Assembly (NCBI GenBank): GCA_021799915.1
Contig: JAJYZN010000033.1
Span: forward strand, 1 to 18,830
Source: Actinomycetes bacterium
GTDB taxonomy: Bacteria > Actinomycetota > Acidimicrobiia > Acidimicrobiales > RAAP-2
Length of the DNA: 18,830 nucleotides
Direction of reading: 5' to 3'
The translations under genes and the position numbers were made by a program. The notes beneath the pieces were generated by a model. The model made no database searches. It had not been told where the DNA came from and worked only from the letters and a program-made list of their open reading frames with translations. Each line of letters opens with the position of its first letter. The stretch's first letter is position 1. This document shows positions 7,306 to 14,017 of the stretch, piece after piece.

Positions 7306-10062
7306 TCATTCCGGGCCGAGCATCACGGACACCGATGGTTCCGAACCGCCGGCCTCCCCGACCTCGTCCATGGTGATCTCGACCACGGCGCAGGCGTCGC
7401 GGATGTCGGGCTCGGCCTGGGTGAGGGCGGCGAGACGCTCGGCCGTGTCGACGACGTGGAGGTGGGACACCGGAGCCCGCATGGAGCGCTTCTGGGCCGT
7501 CTTCTCCCGGCGGACTGCGCCCAGCATCTCGGCGGCCATGTCCAGGACCGGGGTGGCGACCCCCGAGTGGTCCCCGTCGCCCGCTTCGGCCGGGGCCGGT
7601 CCCAGCTCGTCGACGGTGGGCCACGCCGCCCGGTGGACCGATCCGTCGTGCCACCACCTCCAGGCCTCCTCGGTGACGAAGGGCAGGAACGGGGCGAACA
7701 GCCTGAGCAGCACCGACAGCGCCACGGCCAGGGTGGCCCGGGCCGACGTGGTGGCCGGGTCGCGGCCCTGGTCCGGATCGCCCTCTGATCCGTAGGCGCG
7801 GGTCTTGACCAGCTCCAGGTAGTCGTCGCAGAAGGACCAGAAGAAGCTCTCGGCGGCTTCGAGCGCCCGGGTGTAGTCGTAGCCCTCGAGCGAGGCGGTG
7901 GCCTGCACCACCACCCCGGCCAGCCGCACCAAGAGGTCCCGGTCGACCGGTGTCGCCGCCGATGCGGCGTCGGGCACGGGCCCGTCGCCCAGGCGCCCGA
8001 GGACGAACTTCGAGGCGTTGAGGATCTTGATGGCCAGCCGGCGGCCGACCTTCATCTGCCCCTCGTCCACGGCCGTGTCGGTGCCCGGACGACCACTGGC
8101 GGCCCAGTACCGCACGGCGTCGGCACCGTGGCGCTCGAGCAGGGGGAGCGGGGTGACCACGTTCCCCTTGGACTTGGACATCTTCTTGCGATCCGGGTCC
8201 AGCACCCATCCCGAGATGGCGGCGTGGGCCCACGGCAGGCAGCCCGTCTCGAGCTCGCTGCGCACCACCGTGGAGAAGAGCCAGGTGCGGATGATGTCGT
8301 GGGCCTGGGGGCGCAGGTCCATCGGGAACACCCTCTCGAACAGGTCCGGATCGTCTCCCCATCGACCGGCGATGAGTGGGGTGAGCGACGACGTGGCCCA
8401 GGTGTCCATGACGTCGGGGTCGCCGCTGAACCCCCCTGGCACCCCCCGCTCCGACTCGTCGAACCCCGGGGGGGCGTCGGTGGACGGATCGACCGGGAGC
8501 CGGTCTTCGGTGGCGACGATGGGCTGGTCGTAGCGAGGAGCACCGTCGGCGTCCAGCGGGTACCAGACGGGGAAGGGGACGCCGAAGAACCTCTGGCGGC
8601 TGATGTTCCAGTCGCTGCCGAGCCCCTCCACCCACGCCCGGTACCGATGGGACATGTAGGGCGGGTGCCACTCGAGCTCCTCGCCCCGGGCCGCCAGCCG
8701 GTCACGCAGATCAAGGGTGCGGACGAACCACTGGCGCGAGGAGACGATCTCCAACGGCCGCTCGCCCTTCTCGAAGAACTTGACCGGGTGGGTGATCGGC
8801 CGGGGCTCGCCCACCAGGGCGCCGGCGGCGGCCAGCAGCTCGACGATGCGGGACTGGGCCTGACGGACCGTCCGTCCGGCCAGCTCGGCGTAGGCGCCGG
8901 CGGCGGCCGCCGGATCGACCGACTCCCAGCCCGGCCGTCCCCACCCGACCGGTTCGAGCCGGCCGTCCCGGCCCACGATGGTCCGGGTGGGGAGGCCCAG
9001 CTCGCGCCACCAGGTCACGTCGGTGGTGTCCCCGAAGGTGCAGATCATGGCGATCCCCGTCCCCTTGTCGGGCTCGGCCAGGGGGTGGGCCGTCACCGGG
9101 ACCCGGACGCCGAACAGCGGGGTCACCACCTCGGTGCCGAACAGGGGACGGTAGCGCTCGTCGTCGGGGTGGGCCACCAGGGCGACGCACGCCGGAAGGA
9201 GCTCGGGTCGGGTGGTCTCGATGTCCACGCTCCCACCGGCCTCCAGCGAGAAGCGGAGGCGGTGGTAGGCGCCCGGACGTTCCCGGTCCTCCAGCTCGGC
9301 CTGGGAGACGGCGGTGCGGAAGTCGACGTCCCACAGGGTCGGGGCTTCCTGCTGGTAGGCGTGCCCGGCGCTCAGCAGATGGAGGAAGCTGCGCTGGGAC
9401 GCTCGCCGGGACGTCTCGTCCACGGTGGCGTAGGTGAGCTCCCAGTCGACCGAGAGCCCGAGCGTCCTCCACAGGGTCTCGAACACCTGCTCGTCGGCGG
9501 CGGTCAAGCGTTCGCACAGGGCGACGAAGTTGGGTCGGGACACGGCTCTCGGCTCGTCCCCCGACGTGCTCGTGGAGGTGGAGCCGGCGGCCGGGCCCGA
9601 GCCGGGCTCAAGCTCGAAGTCGGGGTCGAAGTCGGGGTCGAAGGGCAACGACGGGTCGCAGCGGACGCCGAAGTAGTTCTGGACTCGACGCTCGGTGGGA
9701 AGGCCGTTGTCGTCCCACCCCATCGGGTAGAACACCTCGCGCCCGCGCATCCGCTGGAAACGGGCCACGGCATCGGTGTGGGTGTAGGAGAAGACGTGCC
9801 CGATGTGGAGCGAGCCCGACACCGTCGGGGGCGGGGTGTCGATGGCGTAGACGTCGGCCCGTTCGGCCCGCCGGTCGAACCGGTACGTGCCTTCGGCCCG
9901 CCAGGCGGCGTCCCACGTCGCCTCGAGGCCGTCGAGCACCGGCCGCTCTGGCACGGGATGGGGCCCGGGTCGGGGCACGGGATGGGGTACGTGTCGGGGC
10001 CCGTGTCGGGGCCCGTCCGAAGGGGCCGACCGGCGTTCCGGGCGGGGAGCGGGTGCAGGCAT
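7306..10062 (-). CDS. valS: Valyl-tRNA synthetase
   Basis: A class I aminoacyl-tRNA synthetase that charges tRNA-Val, 918 residues in this reading. The HIGH motif is exact (86-89, in PPPTVSGSLHIGHVFSYTHTD) and the KMSKS motif is exact at 627-631. An editing (CP1) domain lies between them, and an anticodon-binding domain follows. The C-terminus is short, lacking the long coiled-coil arm of E. coli ValRS; this matches the shorter archaeal-like form found in some bacteria. The first ~40 residues are a His/Pro/Val/Arg low-complexity stretch encoded by a 24-bp tandem repeat and are not conserved in the family. The ATG at 10062 has no ribosome binding site, so either the message is leaderless or the true start is a GTG further in, near the PVLDGLEATW block. 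It diverges from cysS with 20 bp between starts. Confidence 0.95.
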   Translation of the reverse strand: MPAPAPRPERRSAPSDGPRHGPRHVPHPVPRPGPHPVPERPVLDGLEATWDAAWRAEGTYRFDRRAERADVYAIDTPPPTVSGSLHIGHVFSYTHTDAVARFQRMRGREVFYPMGWDDNGLPTERRVQNYFGVRCDPSLPFDPDFDPDFELEPGSGPAAGSTSTSTSGDEPRAVSRPNFVALCERLTAADEQVFETLWRTLGLSVDWELTYATVDETSRRASQRSFLHLLSAGHAYQQEAPTLWDVDFRTAVSQAELEDRERPGAYHRLRFSLEAGGSVDIETTRPELLPACVALVAHPDDERYRPLFGTEVVTPLFGVRVPVTAHPLAEPDKGTGIAMICTFGDTTDVTWWRELGLPTRTIVGRDGRLEPVGWGRPGWESVDPAAAAGAYAELAGRTVRQAQSRIVELLAAAGALVGEPRPITHPVKFFEKGERPLEIVSSRQWFVRTLDLRDRLAARGEELEWHPPYMSHRYRAWVEGLGSDWNISRQRFFGVPFPVWYPLDADGAPRYDQPIVATEDRLPVDPSTDAPPGFDESERGVPGGFSGDPDVMDTWATSSLTPLIAGRWGDDPDLFERVFPMDLRPQAHDIIRTWLFSTVVRSELETGCLPWAHAAISGWVLDPDRKKMSKSKGNVVTPLPLLERHGADAVRYWAASGRPGTDTAVDEGQMKVGRRLAIKILNASKFVLGRLGDGPVPDAASAATPVDRDLLVRLAGVVVQATASLEGYDYTRALEAAESFFWSFCDDYLELVKTRAYGSEGDPDQGRDPATTSARATLAVALSVLLRLFAPFLPFVTEEAWRWWHDGSVHRAAWPTVDELGPAPAEAGDGDHSGVATPVLDMAAEMLGAVRREKTAQKRSMRAPVSHLHVVDTAERLAALTQAEPDIRDACAVVEITMDEVGEAGGSEPSVSVMLGPE
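9952..10011. repeat. 24-bp G-rich tandem repeat (about 2.5 copies) in the valS 5' end
   Basis: Two 24-bp units (9952-9975 and 9976-9999, differing at only a few positions) are followed by a 12-bp half unit (10000-10011). The plus strand has eight runs of three or four G (9955-57, 9960-63, 9967-69, 9972-75, 9979-81, 9984-87, 9996-99, 10008-11) separated by short loops, which fits a G-quadruplex-forming pattern. Unit lengths are multiples of three, so the annotated valS frame stays open as a Pro/His-rich repeat. Confidence 0.8.
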
Positions 10063-10082
10063 GATCGGGTTACCGTACCCGG
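10063..10082. promoter_or_regulatory. Shared divergent promoter of valS and cysS
   Basis: Only 20 bp separate the two start codons. The centre is the symmetric block TACCGTA (10071-10077): TACCGT reads as a -10 element toward cysS, 6 nt before its GTG, and TACGGT on the other strand reads as a -10 toward valS, 9 nt before its ATG. GGGT and ACCC flank it as an imperfect palindrome (10068-10081). The distances suit leaderless transcripts starting at or near each start codon. Symmetric -10 elements are known to drive divergent transcription; here it is inferred from sequence alone. Confidence 0.55.
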
Positions 10083-11486
10083 GTGCTGCGACTCCACGAC
10101 ACCGCGACCGGGACCGTCCACCCCCTGGTCCAGCGCGATGCGGGTCGGGTGTCGATCTACGTGTGCGGTCCCACCGTCTACGACCTCCCCCACTTGGGTC
10201 ACGGGCGCTACGCGCTGGTATTCGACGTGCTCCGACGCTTCCTGCTGTTCTCGGGCCTGGAAGTCCACTACGTGTCGAACGTCACCGACGTCGACGACCA
10301 CATCATCGACCGGGCGGCGGCCGAGGAGAGAACCGAGGCCGACGTGGCGGCCGAGTACGAGGCCCGCTGGTGGGAGGCGATGGACGCTCTCGGGGTGTTG
10401 CGACCTGACGACACCCCTCACGCCACCGGGTACGTGGCCGACATGGTGTCCCTGGTCGCCGGGCTCCAGGGGAGGGGGGTGGCCTACGAGACCTCCGACG
10501 GGGTCTACCTGTCGGTCGACCGGATCGCCGGCTACGGCCTCCTGGCCCGCCAGCCGCTCGAGTCCTTGAGGGCCGGAGCCCGGGTGGCAGCGGGGGAGGA
10601 GAAGCGGTCGCCCCTGGACTTCGTCCTGTGGAAGAAAGCCAAGCCGGGCGAGCCCAGCTGGCCCTCGCCGTGGGGCCCGGGTCGCCCGGGTTGGCACACC
10701 GAGTGCGTCGTGATGTCGCTCGACCTCCTCGGAGATGGGTTCGACCTGCACGGCGGGGGCCAGGACCTGGCGTTCCCCCACCACGAGAACGAGCGGGCCC
10801 AGGCCGTCGCCGACGGTCGGGACTTCGCCCACCACTGGATGCACAACGGCTGGGTGATGGTGGGTGGCGAGAAGATGTCCAAGTCGCTCGGTAACTTCAC
10901 CTCGCTCACGGACTTGCTCGGTCGGAGGGACCCTCGGGCCTACCGCCTGCTCGTGCTGCGCTCGCACTACCGTTCGCCTATCGAGGTCACCGACGTCACG
11001 GTGTCCGATGCCGAGAAGGGGCTGGAGCGCCTCGACGGCCTGGCCCGACGGTTCGCGCTACCCGACGTCCTCGACGCCGCTCCCGGCGGGTTCGTGGTCG
11101 CCGGAACCGGCGCAGCGGCCGACGCGGACGCCGACGCCGTGGCCCGCTTCAACGAGGCCATGGAGGAAGACCTGGACACGCCGTCCGCCCTGGCCGCCAT
11201 CTTCGAACTGGTGAGTCGGGCCCATTCTGTCGCCGACGGAGGGGGACCCCGGGATCCGGCGGCGGTCCGGACGGCGGGCACCGTGGCCGTCTTGTGCGGA
11301 GCGCTCGGGCTGCCACTGCGGGCCGGGACCGGCGAGGTCGACGACGCCTCGGCGTCGCTGGCGGCCGAACGCGATCAGGCCCGCAGGGAGCGTGACTGGG
11401 ATCGGGCCGACGCCATCCGCGACCGGCTGGTGGCCGGGGGATGGACGGTGGAGGACGGTCCACAAGGGACCGTGCTCCGGCGCTGA
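10083..11486 (+). CDS. cysS: Cysteinyl-tRNA synthetase
   Basis: A class I synthetase that charges tRNA-Cys, 467 residues, close to the E. coli enzyme (461). The zinc ligands expected for CysRS are all present: Cys28 (YVCGPTVYD), Cys208 (GWHTEC), His233 and Glu237 (FPHHENE). The HIGH-type motif is HLGH at 37-40 and KMSKS is at 264-268. The DALR/anticodon-binding C-terminus follows, with FNEAMEEDLDTPSALA around 335-350. The paralogue MshC (mycothiol ligase) shares the fold, but the length, DLHGGGQDLAFPHHENE block and complete C-terminal domain favour CysRS. The GTG at 10083 gives the standard MLRLHDTATG start. It has no Shine-Dalgarno site, consistent with a leaderless message from the promoter shared with valS. 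Confidence 0.95.
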   Translation: MLRLHDTATGTVHPLVQRDAGRVSIYVCGPTVYDLPHLGHGRYALVFDVLRRFLLFSGLEVHYVSNVTDVDDHIIDRAAAEERTEADVAAEYEARWWEAMDALGVLRPDDTPHATGYVADMVSLVAGLQGRGVAYETSDGVYLSVDRIAGYGLLARQPLESLRAGARVAAGEEKRSPLDFVLWKKAKPGEPSWPSPWGPGRPGWHTECVVMSLDLLGDGFDLHGGGQDLAFPHHENERAQAVADGRDFAHHWMHNGWVMVGGEKMSKSLGNFTSLTDLLGRRDPRAYRLLVLRSHYRSPIEVTDVTVSDAEKGLERLDGLARRFALPDVLDAAPGGFVVAGTGAAADADADAVARFNEAMEEDLDTPSALAAIFELVSRAHSVADGGGPRDPAAVRTAGTVAVLCGALGLPLRAGTGEVDDASASLAAERDQARRERDWDRADAIRDRLVAGGWTVEDGPQGTVLRR

Positions 11487-11495
11487 GCGGGAGAA

Positions 11496-11508
11496 CCCGG
11501 CACCCGGG
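11496..11508 (+). terminator. Short hairpin after cysS
   Basis: CCCGG and CCGGG form a 5-bp stem with a 3-nt loop 10 nt after the cysS stop. It is small and lacks a T-tract, so it is only a weak terminator candidate. Confidence 0.25.
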
Positions 11509-11521
11509 CGGCGACGGCTGC

Positions 11522-11560
11522 TAGCGTCCACGCCACGAAATACCGGCAAGCGCCGGAGGA
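11522..11560 (+). promoter_or_regulatory. Promoter and ribosome-site hairpin of the cold-shock gene
   Basis: A -10-like TAGCGT (11522-11527) would start transcription near 11534, giving a leader of about 30 nt. In it, CCGGC (11543-11547) and GCCGG (11552-11556) can pair over a 4-nt loop, and the right arm overlaps the GGAGGA ribosome binding site (11555-11560). The hairpin could modulate access to the upstream start codon. Confidence 0.4.
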
Positions 11561-11563
11561 AGA

Positions 11564-11809
11564 ATGAGAAGGGGGATCGCCACCGTGGCATCCGGAACGG
11601 TCAAGTGGTTCAACGCCGAAAAGGGTTTCGGCTTCATCTCGCAGCCCGATGGTGGGGCCGACGTGTTCGTCCACCACACCGCCATCCAGATGAACGGCTA
11701 CCGGGTCCTCGAAGAGGGCCAGGCGGTCGAGTTCGAGGTGGAGGAGGGACCGAAGGGGCTCATGGCCAAGGACGTGCGCCCCGTGGCCGGCGGCGCCCCG
11801 GGAGCCTGA
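11564..11809 (+). CDS. Cold-shock domain protein (CspA family)
   Basis: A small single-stranded RNA/DNA-binding protein that melts RNA structure, made of one cold-shock domain. The domain starts at [16 protein letters not shown], holding RNP1 (KGFGFI), and continues with RNP2 (VFVHH) and the C-terminal strands up to [10 protein letters not shown]. Total length is 81 residues from ATG 11564, which has GGAGGA four nt upstream. A GTG at 11585 (with GGGGGA at 11571-11576, 8 nt away) would give the more usual [10 protein letters not shown] start and 74 residues; both starts are plausible and the choice is open. The gene stands alone with its own promoter and is followed by hairpins. Whether it is truly cold-induced or constitutive cannot be told. 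Confidence 0.92.
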   Translation: MRRGIATVASGTVKWFNAEKGFGFISQPDGGADVFVHHTAIQMNGYRVLEEGQAVEFEVEEGPKGLMAKDVRPVAGGAPGA

Positions 11810-11815
11810 GCCCTG

Positions 11816-11838
11816 CGGGCGCCCGGATCGAGCGCCCG
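11816..11838 (+). terminator. Hairpin after the cold-shock gene
   Basis: A perfect 7-bp stem (CGGGCGC/GCGCCCG) with a 9-nt loop begins 7 nt after the stop codon. There is no T-tract. Position and strength suit a GC-type terminator. Confidence 0.5.
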
Positions 11839-11840
11839 AG

Positions 11841-11852
11841 CACGTCGACGTG
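11841..11852. promoter_or_regulatory. Perfect 12-bp palindrome CACGTCGACGTG
   Basis: A gap-free palindrome lies between two hairpins in the intergenic region. It could be a dimeric regulator's binding site or just part of the terminator structure; no second copy was noticed in this window. Confidence 0.3.
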
Positions 11853-11853
11853 G

Positions 11854-11872
11854 GCGGCGCCTCGGGCGCCGC
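11854..11872. terminator. Strong second hairpin in the 11810-12127 gap
   Basis: A perfect 8-bp stem (GCGGCGCC/GGCGCCGC) closes a 3-nt loop. A third, bulged hairpin (GGGGTG at 11886-11891 with CACCCC at 11912-11917, plus inner TCC/GGA) follows. The run of structures suggests a compound terminator or a structured RNA; none has a T-tract. Confidence 0.4.
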
Positions 11873-11969
11873 TGTGGTCGCCAGAGGGGTGTCCAGCGCG
11901 GTCGGACGAGGCACCCCGTACACCGCCGAAAAGGGAGTCCTGGGGTTGTGGCGCGCCGCGTGCCTTTTG

Positions 11970-11985
11970 GTTACTATTGAGTAAC
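11970..11985 (+). promoter_or_regulatory. Operator-like inverted repeat overlapping the acyl-CoA dehydrogenase promoter
   Basis: GTTACT and AGTAAC form a perfect 6-bp inverted repeat with a 4-nt spacer (ATTG). It contains a -10-like TACTAT (11972-11977), and TTGTGG at 11946-11951 is a possible -35 with a long 20-nt spacer. The site is an AT-rich island in very GC-rich DNA. TetR-family repressors of fatty-acid genes bind palindromes of this size; which protein binds here is unknown. Confidence 0.5.
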
Positions 11986-12074
11986 TCACAGCGGCCCGGG
12001 GACGGCCGCCCGTTCCCCGGACATCGCGCCTCGGCGCCGGGTGGCGCTCTACGACCCGGAAGCCGACCACCATC

Positions 12075-12111
12075 ACCGTGCATTCGCCACGGTCGACAAC
12101 CACCACCGTGG
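12075..12111 (+). promoter_or_regulatory. Alternative hairpins next to the acyl-CoA dehydrogenase ribosome binding site
   Basis: CCACGGT (12087-12093) can pair with ACCGTGG (12105-12111), or its CACGGT part with ACCGTG (12075-12080). The two pairings exclude each other. The downstream form ends 4 nt before the GGGAGG ribosome site (12116-12121). A further hairpin, CCGGGGA/TCCCCGG at 11996-12020, lies earlier in the leader. A regulatory role is speculative. Confidence 0.3.
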
Positions 12112-12127
12112 ACAAGGGAGGCCAGCA

Positions 12128-13342
12128 ATGACGGAGTTCTCACTCGAACTGAACGAGGACCAGCTCCAGATCCAGAAATGGGTTCACGACTTCGCCGAGA
12201 ACGTCGTGCGCCCCGCCGGTCACGAGTGGGACGAGCGTGAAGAGACGCCCTGGCCCATCATCGAGGAGGCGGCGAAGATCGGCCTGTACTCGTTCGACTT
12301 CATCGCCAACTGCTTCGTCGATCCGACGGGGCTCCAGATGGCGCTGGTGAACGAGGAGATGAGCTGGGGCGACGCCGGTATCGCTCTGGCCATCTTCGGC
12401 TCCACCCTGGCGGTGGCCGGCATCTTCTCGAACGGGACCCCCGAGCAGCAGGGAGAGTGGATCCCCCAGTGCTTCGGCACCCCCGATGACATCAAGCTGG
12501 CGGCGTTCGGCGTGTCCGAGCCGGACGCCGGATCCGACGTCTCGTCCCTGTCGTCACGGGCCGTCTACGACGAGGCCAAGGATGAGTGGGTCCTGAACGG
12601 CACCAAGACGTGGATCACCAACGGTGGGCTGGCGAACACCCACGTGCTGGTGCTGTCGGTCGATCCCGAGCTCGGGAGCCGGGGGCAGGCCAGCTTCGTG
12701 GTCCCTGAAGGCACCCCGGGCATCCGCCAGGGCCAGAAGTTCAAGAAGATGGGGATCCGTGCCTCGCACACCGCCGAAGTGGTCCTGGAGGACTGCCGGG
12801 TGCCGGGCCGTTGCCTCCTCGGGGGCAAGGAGAAGCTCGACGAGCGGTTGGCCCGGGCCCGCGAGGGCAAGAAGACCTCCACCCAGGCGGCCATGGCCAC
12901 CTTCGAGGCCTCTCGCCCGCTGGTCGGCGCCCAAGCGGTGGGCATCGCCCGGGCGGCCTACGAGTACGCCCTCGACTACGCCAAGGAGCGCAAGCAGTTC
13001 AAGCGGGCCATCATCGAGAACCAGGCCATCGCGTTCACCCTGGCCGACATGAAGACGCGCATCGACGCCGCCCGGCTGCTGGTGTGGAGGGCGGCGTGGA
13101 TGGCACGGACCGGCAAGCAGTTCGTCGCCGGCGAGGGGTCCCAGTCCAAGCTGTTCGCCGGCGAGACGGCGGTGTGGGTCACCGAGCAGGCCATCCAGAT
13201 CATGGGAGGCTACGGCTACGTGCGCGAGTACCCCGTCGAGCGGTGGCACCGGGACTCGAAGATCTACACCATCTTCGAGGGGACGAGCGAGATCCAGCGC
13301 CTGGTGATCAGCCGGGCGATCTCAGGGATCCATATCAACTGA
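12128..13342 (+). CDS. Acyl-CoA dehydrogenase
   Basis: A flavoprotein that introduces the alpha-beta double bond into acyl-CoA, the first step of fatty-acid beta-oxidation or branched-chain acyl-CoA breakdown, passing electrons to electron-transfer flavoprotein. The 404-residue length is typical. The FAD/substrate-binding signature AAFGVSEPDAGSDVSSL and the WITNG block are present in the middle domain. The C-terminal domain has QIMGGYGYVREYPVERWHRDSKIYTIFEGTSEIQ, with Glu384 at the catalytic-base position used by short/medium-chain enzymes. An insertion-like charged stretch (KEKLDERLARAREGKKTS) precedes the C-terminal helical domain. The ATG at 12128 follows GGGAGG by 6 nt, much better than the in-frame GTG at 12041. 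It is likely controlled by the inverted repeat at 11970-11985. The chain-length specificity is not evident. Confidence 0.94.
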   Translation: MTEFSLELNEDQLQIQKWVHDFAENVVRPAGHEWDEREETPWPIIEEAAKIGLYSFDFIANCFVDPTGLQMALVNEEMSWGDAGIALAIFGSTLAVAGIFSNGTPEQQGEWIPQCFGTPDDIKLAAFGVSEPDAGSDVSSLSSRAVYDEAKDEWVLNGTKTWITNGGLANTHVLVLSVDPELGSRGQASFVVPEGTPGIRQGQKFKKMGIRASHTAEVVLEDCRVPGRCLLGGKEKLDERLARAREGKKTSTQAAMATFEASRPLVGAQAVGIARAAYEYALDYAKERKQFKRAIIENQAIAFTLADMKTRIDAARLLVWRAAWMARTGKQFVAGEGSQSKLFAGETAVWVTEQAIQIMGGYGYVREYPVERWHRDSKIYTIFEGTSEIQRLVISRAISGIHIN

Positions 13343-13399
13343 TCCCCGCGCCGAGCGCGTCCCTCCGAACATCCGGGCAGTCCGGCACCGGTGGAGCCG

Positions 13400-13405
13400 T
13401 AGTCT
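13400..13405 (+). promoter_or_regulatory. -10-like element of the phosphatase gene
   Basis: TAGTCT ends 9 nt before the ATG at 13415, and no ribosome binding site is present. This arrangement suggests a leaderless or nearly leaderless message. No -35 is clear. Confidence 0.35.
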
Positions 13406-13414
13406 CGTCCCACG

Positions 13415-13972
13415 ATGATCCTCCCAGCGCTCAACGAACCGGCGCCGCGCGCCGAGCTCCTGATCCTGTGCACCGGCAACGCCGCCCGATCGGTGATGGC
13501 CGGCTACATGCTCGGCCACCTGGCCGAAGGGGCCGGAGTGGAGATCGGGTTGGTGACGGCCGGGACCCACGCCGTCGAGGGACAGCCCATGAGCGCGCGC
13601 ACCCGTGCGGCGTTGGCGTCGGTGGGTGCGCTGGAGCACGTCTCGACGTCGGGGCACCGGAGCCGGCAACTGACCGGCCTGGATGCCGCCCGAGCGGACT
13701 TGGTGGTGGCCATGGAGGCGGACCACGTGCGCTACGTGCGCCGCCGCCATCCCGAGGCCGCGACCCGGACCGCCACGATCCGTCGGCTGTGCCGCGACTT
13801 GCCGGCCGGCCCGCCCGGCCTGGCTGAGCGGGTGGCCGCACTGGGCCTGGACCGGGTGGAGCTCACCGACGACGAGGACGTGGCCGATCCGGCCGGGGGG
13901 GACGAGGCCGTCTACGTGGACTGTGCCCGCCAGCTGTACTCGCTCTGCCAGGAGCTGGTGACGCGACTCTGA
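13415..13972 (+). CDS. Low-molecular-weight protein tyrosine phosphatase-like protein
   Basis: A 185-residue member of the LMW phosphatase/arsenate reductase fold. The phosphate-binding loop CTGNAARS is at 19-26, with Cys19 as nucleophile and Arg25 as the CX5R arginine. Asp158 in DPAGGDEAVY fits the general acid of the DP loop. The loop differs from the common CTGNICRSPMAE form: AARSVMAG lacks the proline after serine. The length exceeds the usual ~150-160 residues, mainly through an insertion rich in Arg/Ala around 105-150. Substrates could be phosphotyrosine proteins, or the enzyme could act on arsenate, though no arsenic genes are nearby. It is a single gene after the acyl-CoA dehydrogenase, tail to tail with the TetR gene, and its own -10-like element lies just upstream. 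Confidence 0.82.
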   Translation: MILPALNEPAPRAELLILCTGNAARSVMAGYMLGHLAEGAGVEIGLVTAGTHAVEGQPMSARTRAALASVGALEHVSTSGHRSRQLTGLDAARADLVVAMEADHVRYVRRRHPEAATRTATIRRLCRDLPAGPPGLAERVAALGLDRVELTDDEDVADPAGGDEAVYVDCARQLYSLCQELVTRL

Positions 13973-14017
13973 ACGGAACAGGCCGCCAGGGGTGTCGTGA
14001 ACTCAGCCGGCGCGGCG

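Larger units (their letters stand above)
11810..12127. other. 318-bp intergenic region: structured, no gene seen
   Basis: This is the only gap over 300 bp. Going left to right it holds the cold-shock terminator hairpin, a 12-bp palindrome, two more hairpins, the promoter/operator around 11970-11985, and a leader of about 140 nt with further inverted repeats before the acyl-CoA dehydrogenase. I see no credible small ORF; an in-frame GTG at 12041 would extend the dehydrogenase by 29 residues but has poor support. Confidence 0.6.

Noticed and set aside
8128..10569. An 813-codon open frame on the plus strand, antisense to valS and running into cysS
   Set aside because: It is a by-product of GC-rich codon bias opposite a well-supported ValRS gene. 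The translation is low complexity, has no recognisable domain, and overlaps two essential genes.
12041..12127. An N-terminal extension of the acyl-CoA dehydrogenase from GTG 12041
   Set aside because: The extra 29 residues are His-rich and unlike the family. The ATG at 12128 has a proper GGGAGG site and gives the standard length.
11392..12240. A 282-codon plus-strand frame covering the cold-shock gene and the following gap
   Set aside because: It overlaps cysS, the cold-shock gene and the dehydrogenase start in the wrong frame, and its product is basic low-complexity sequence.
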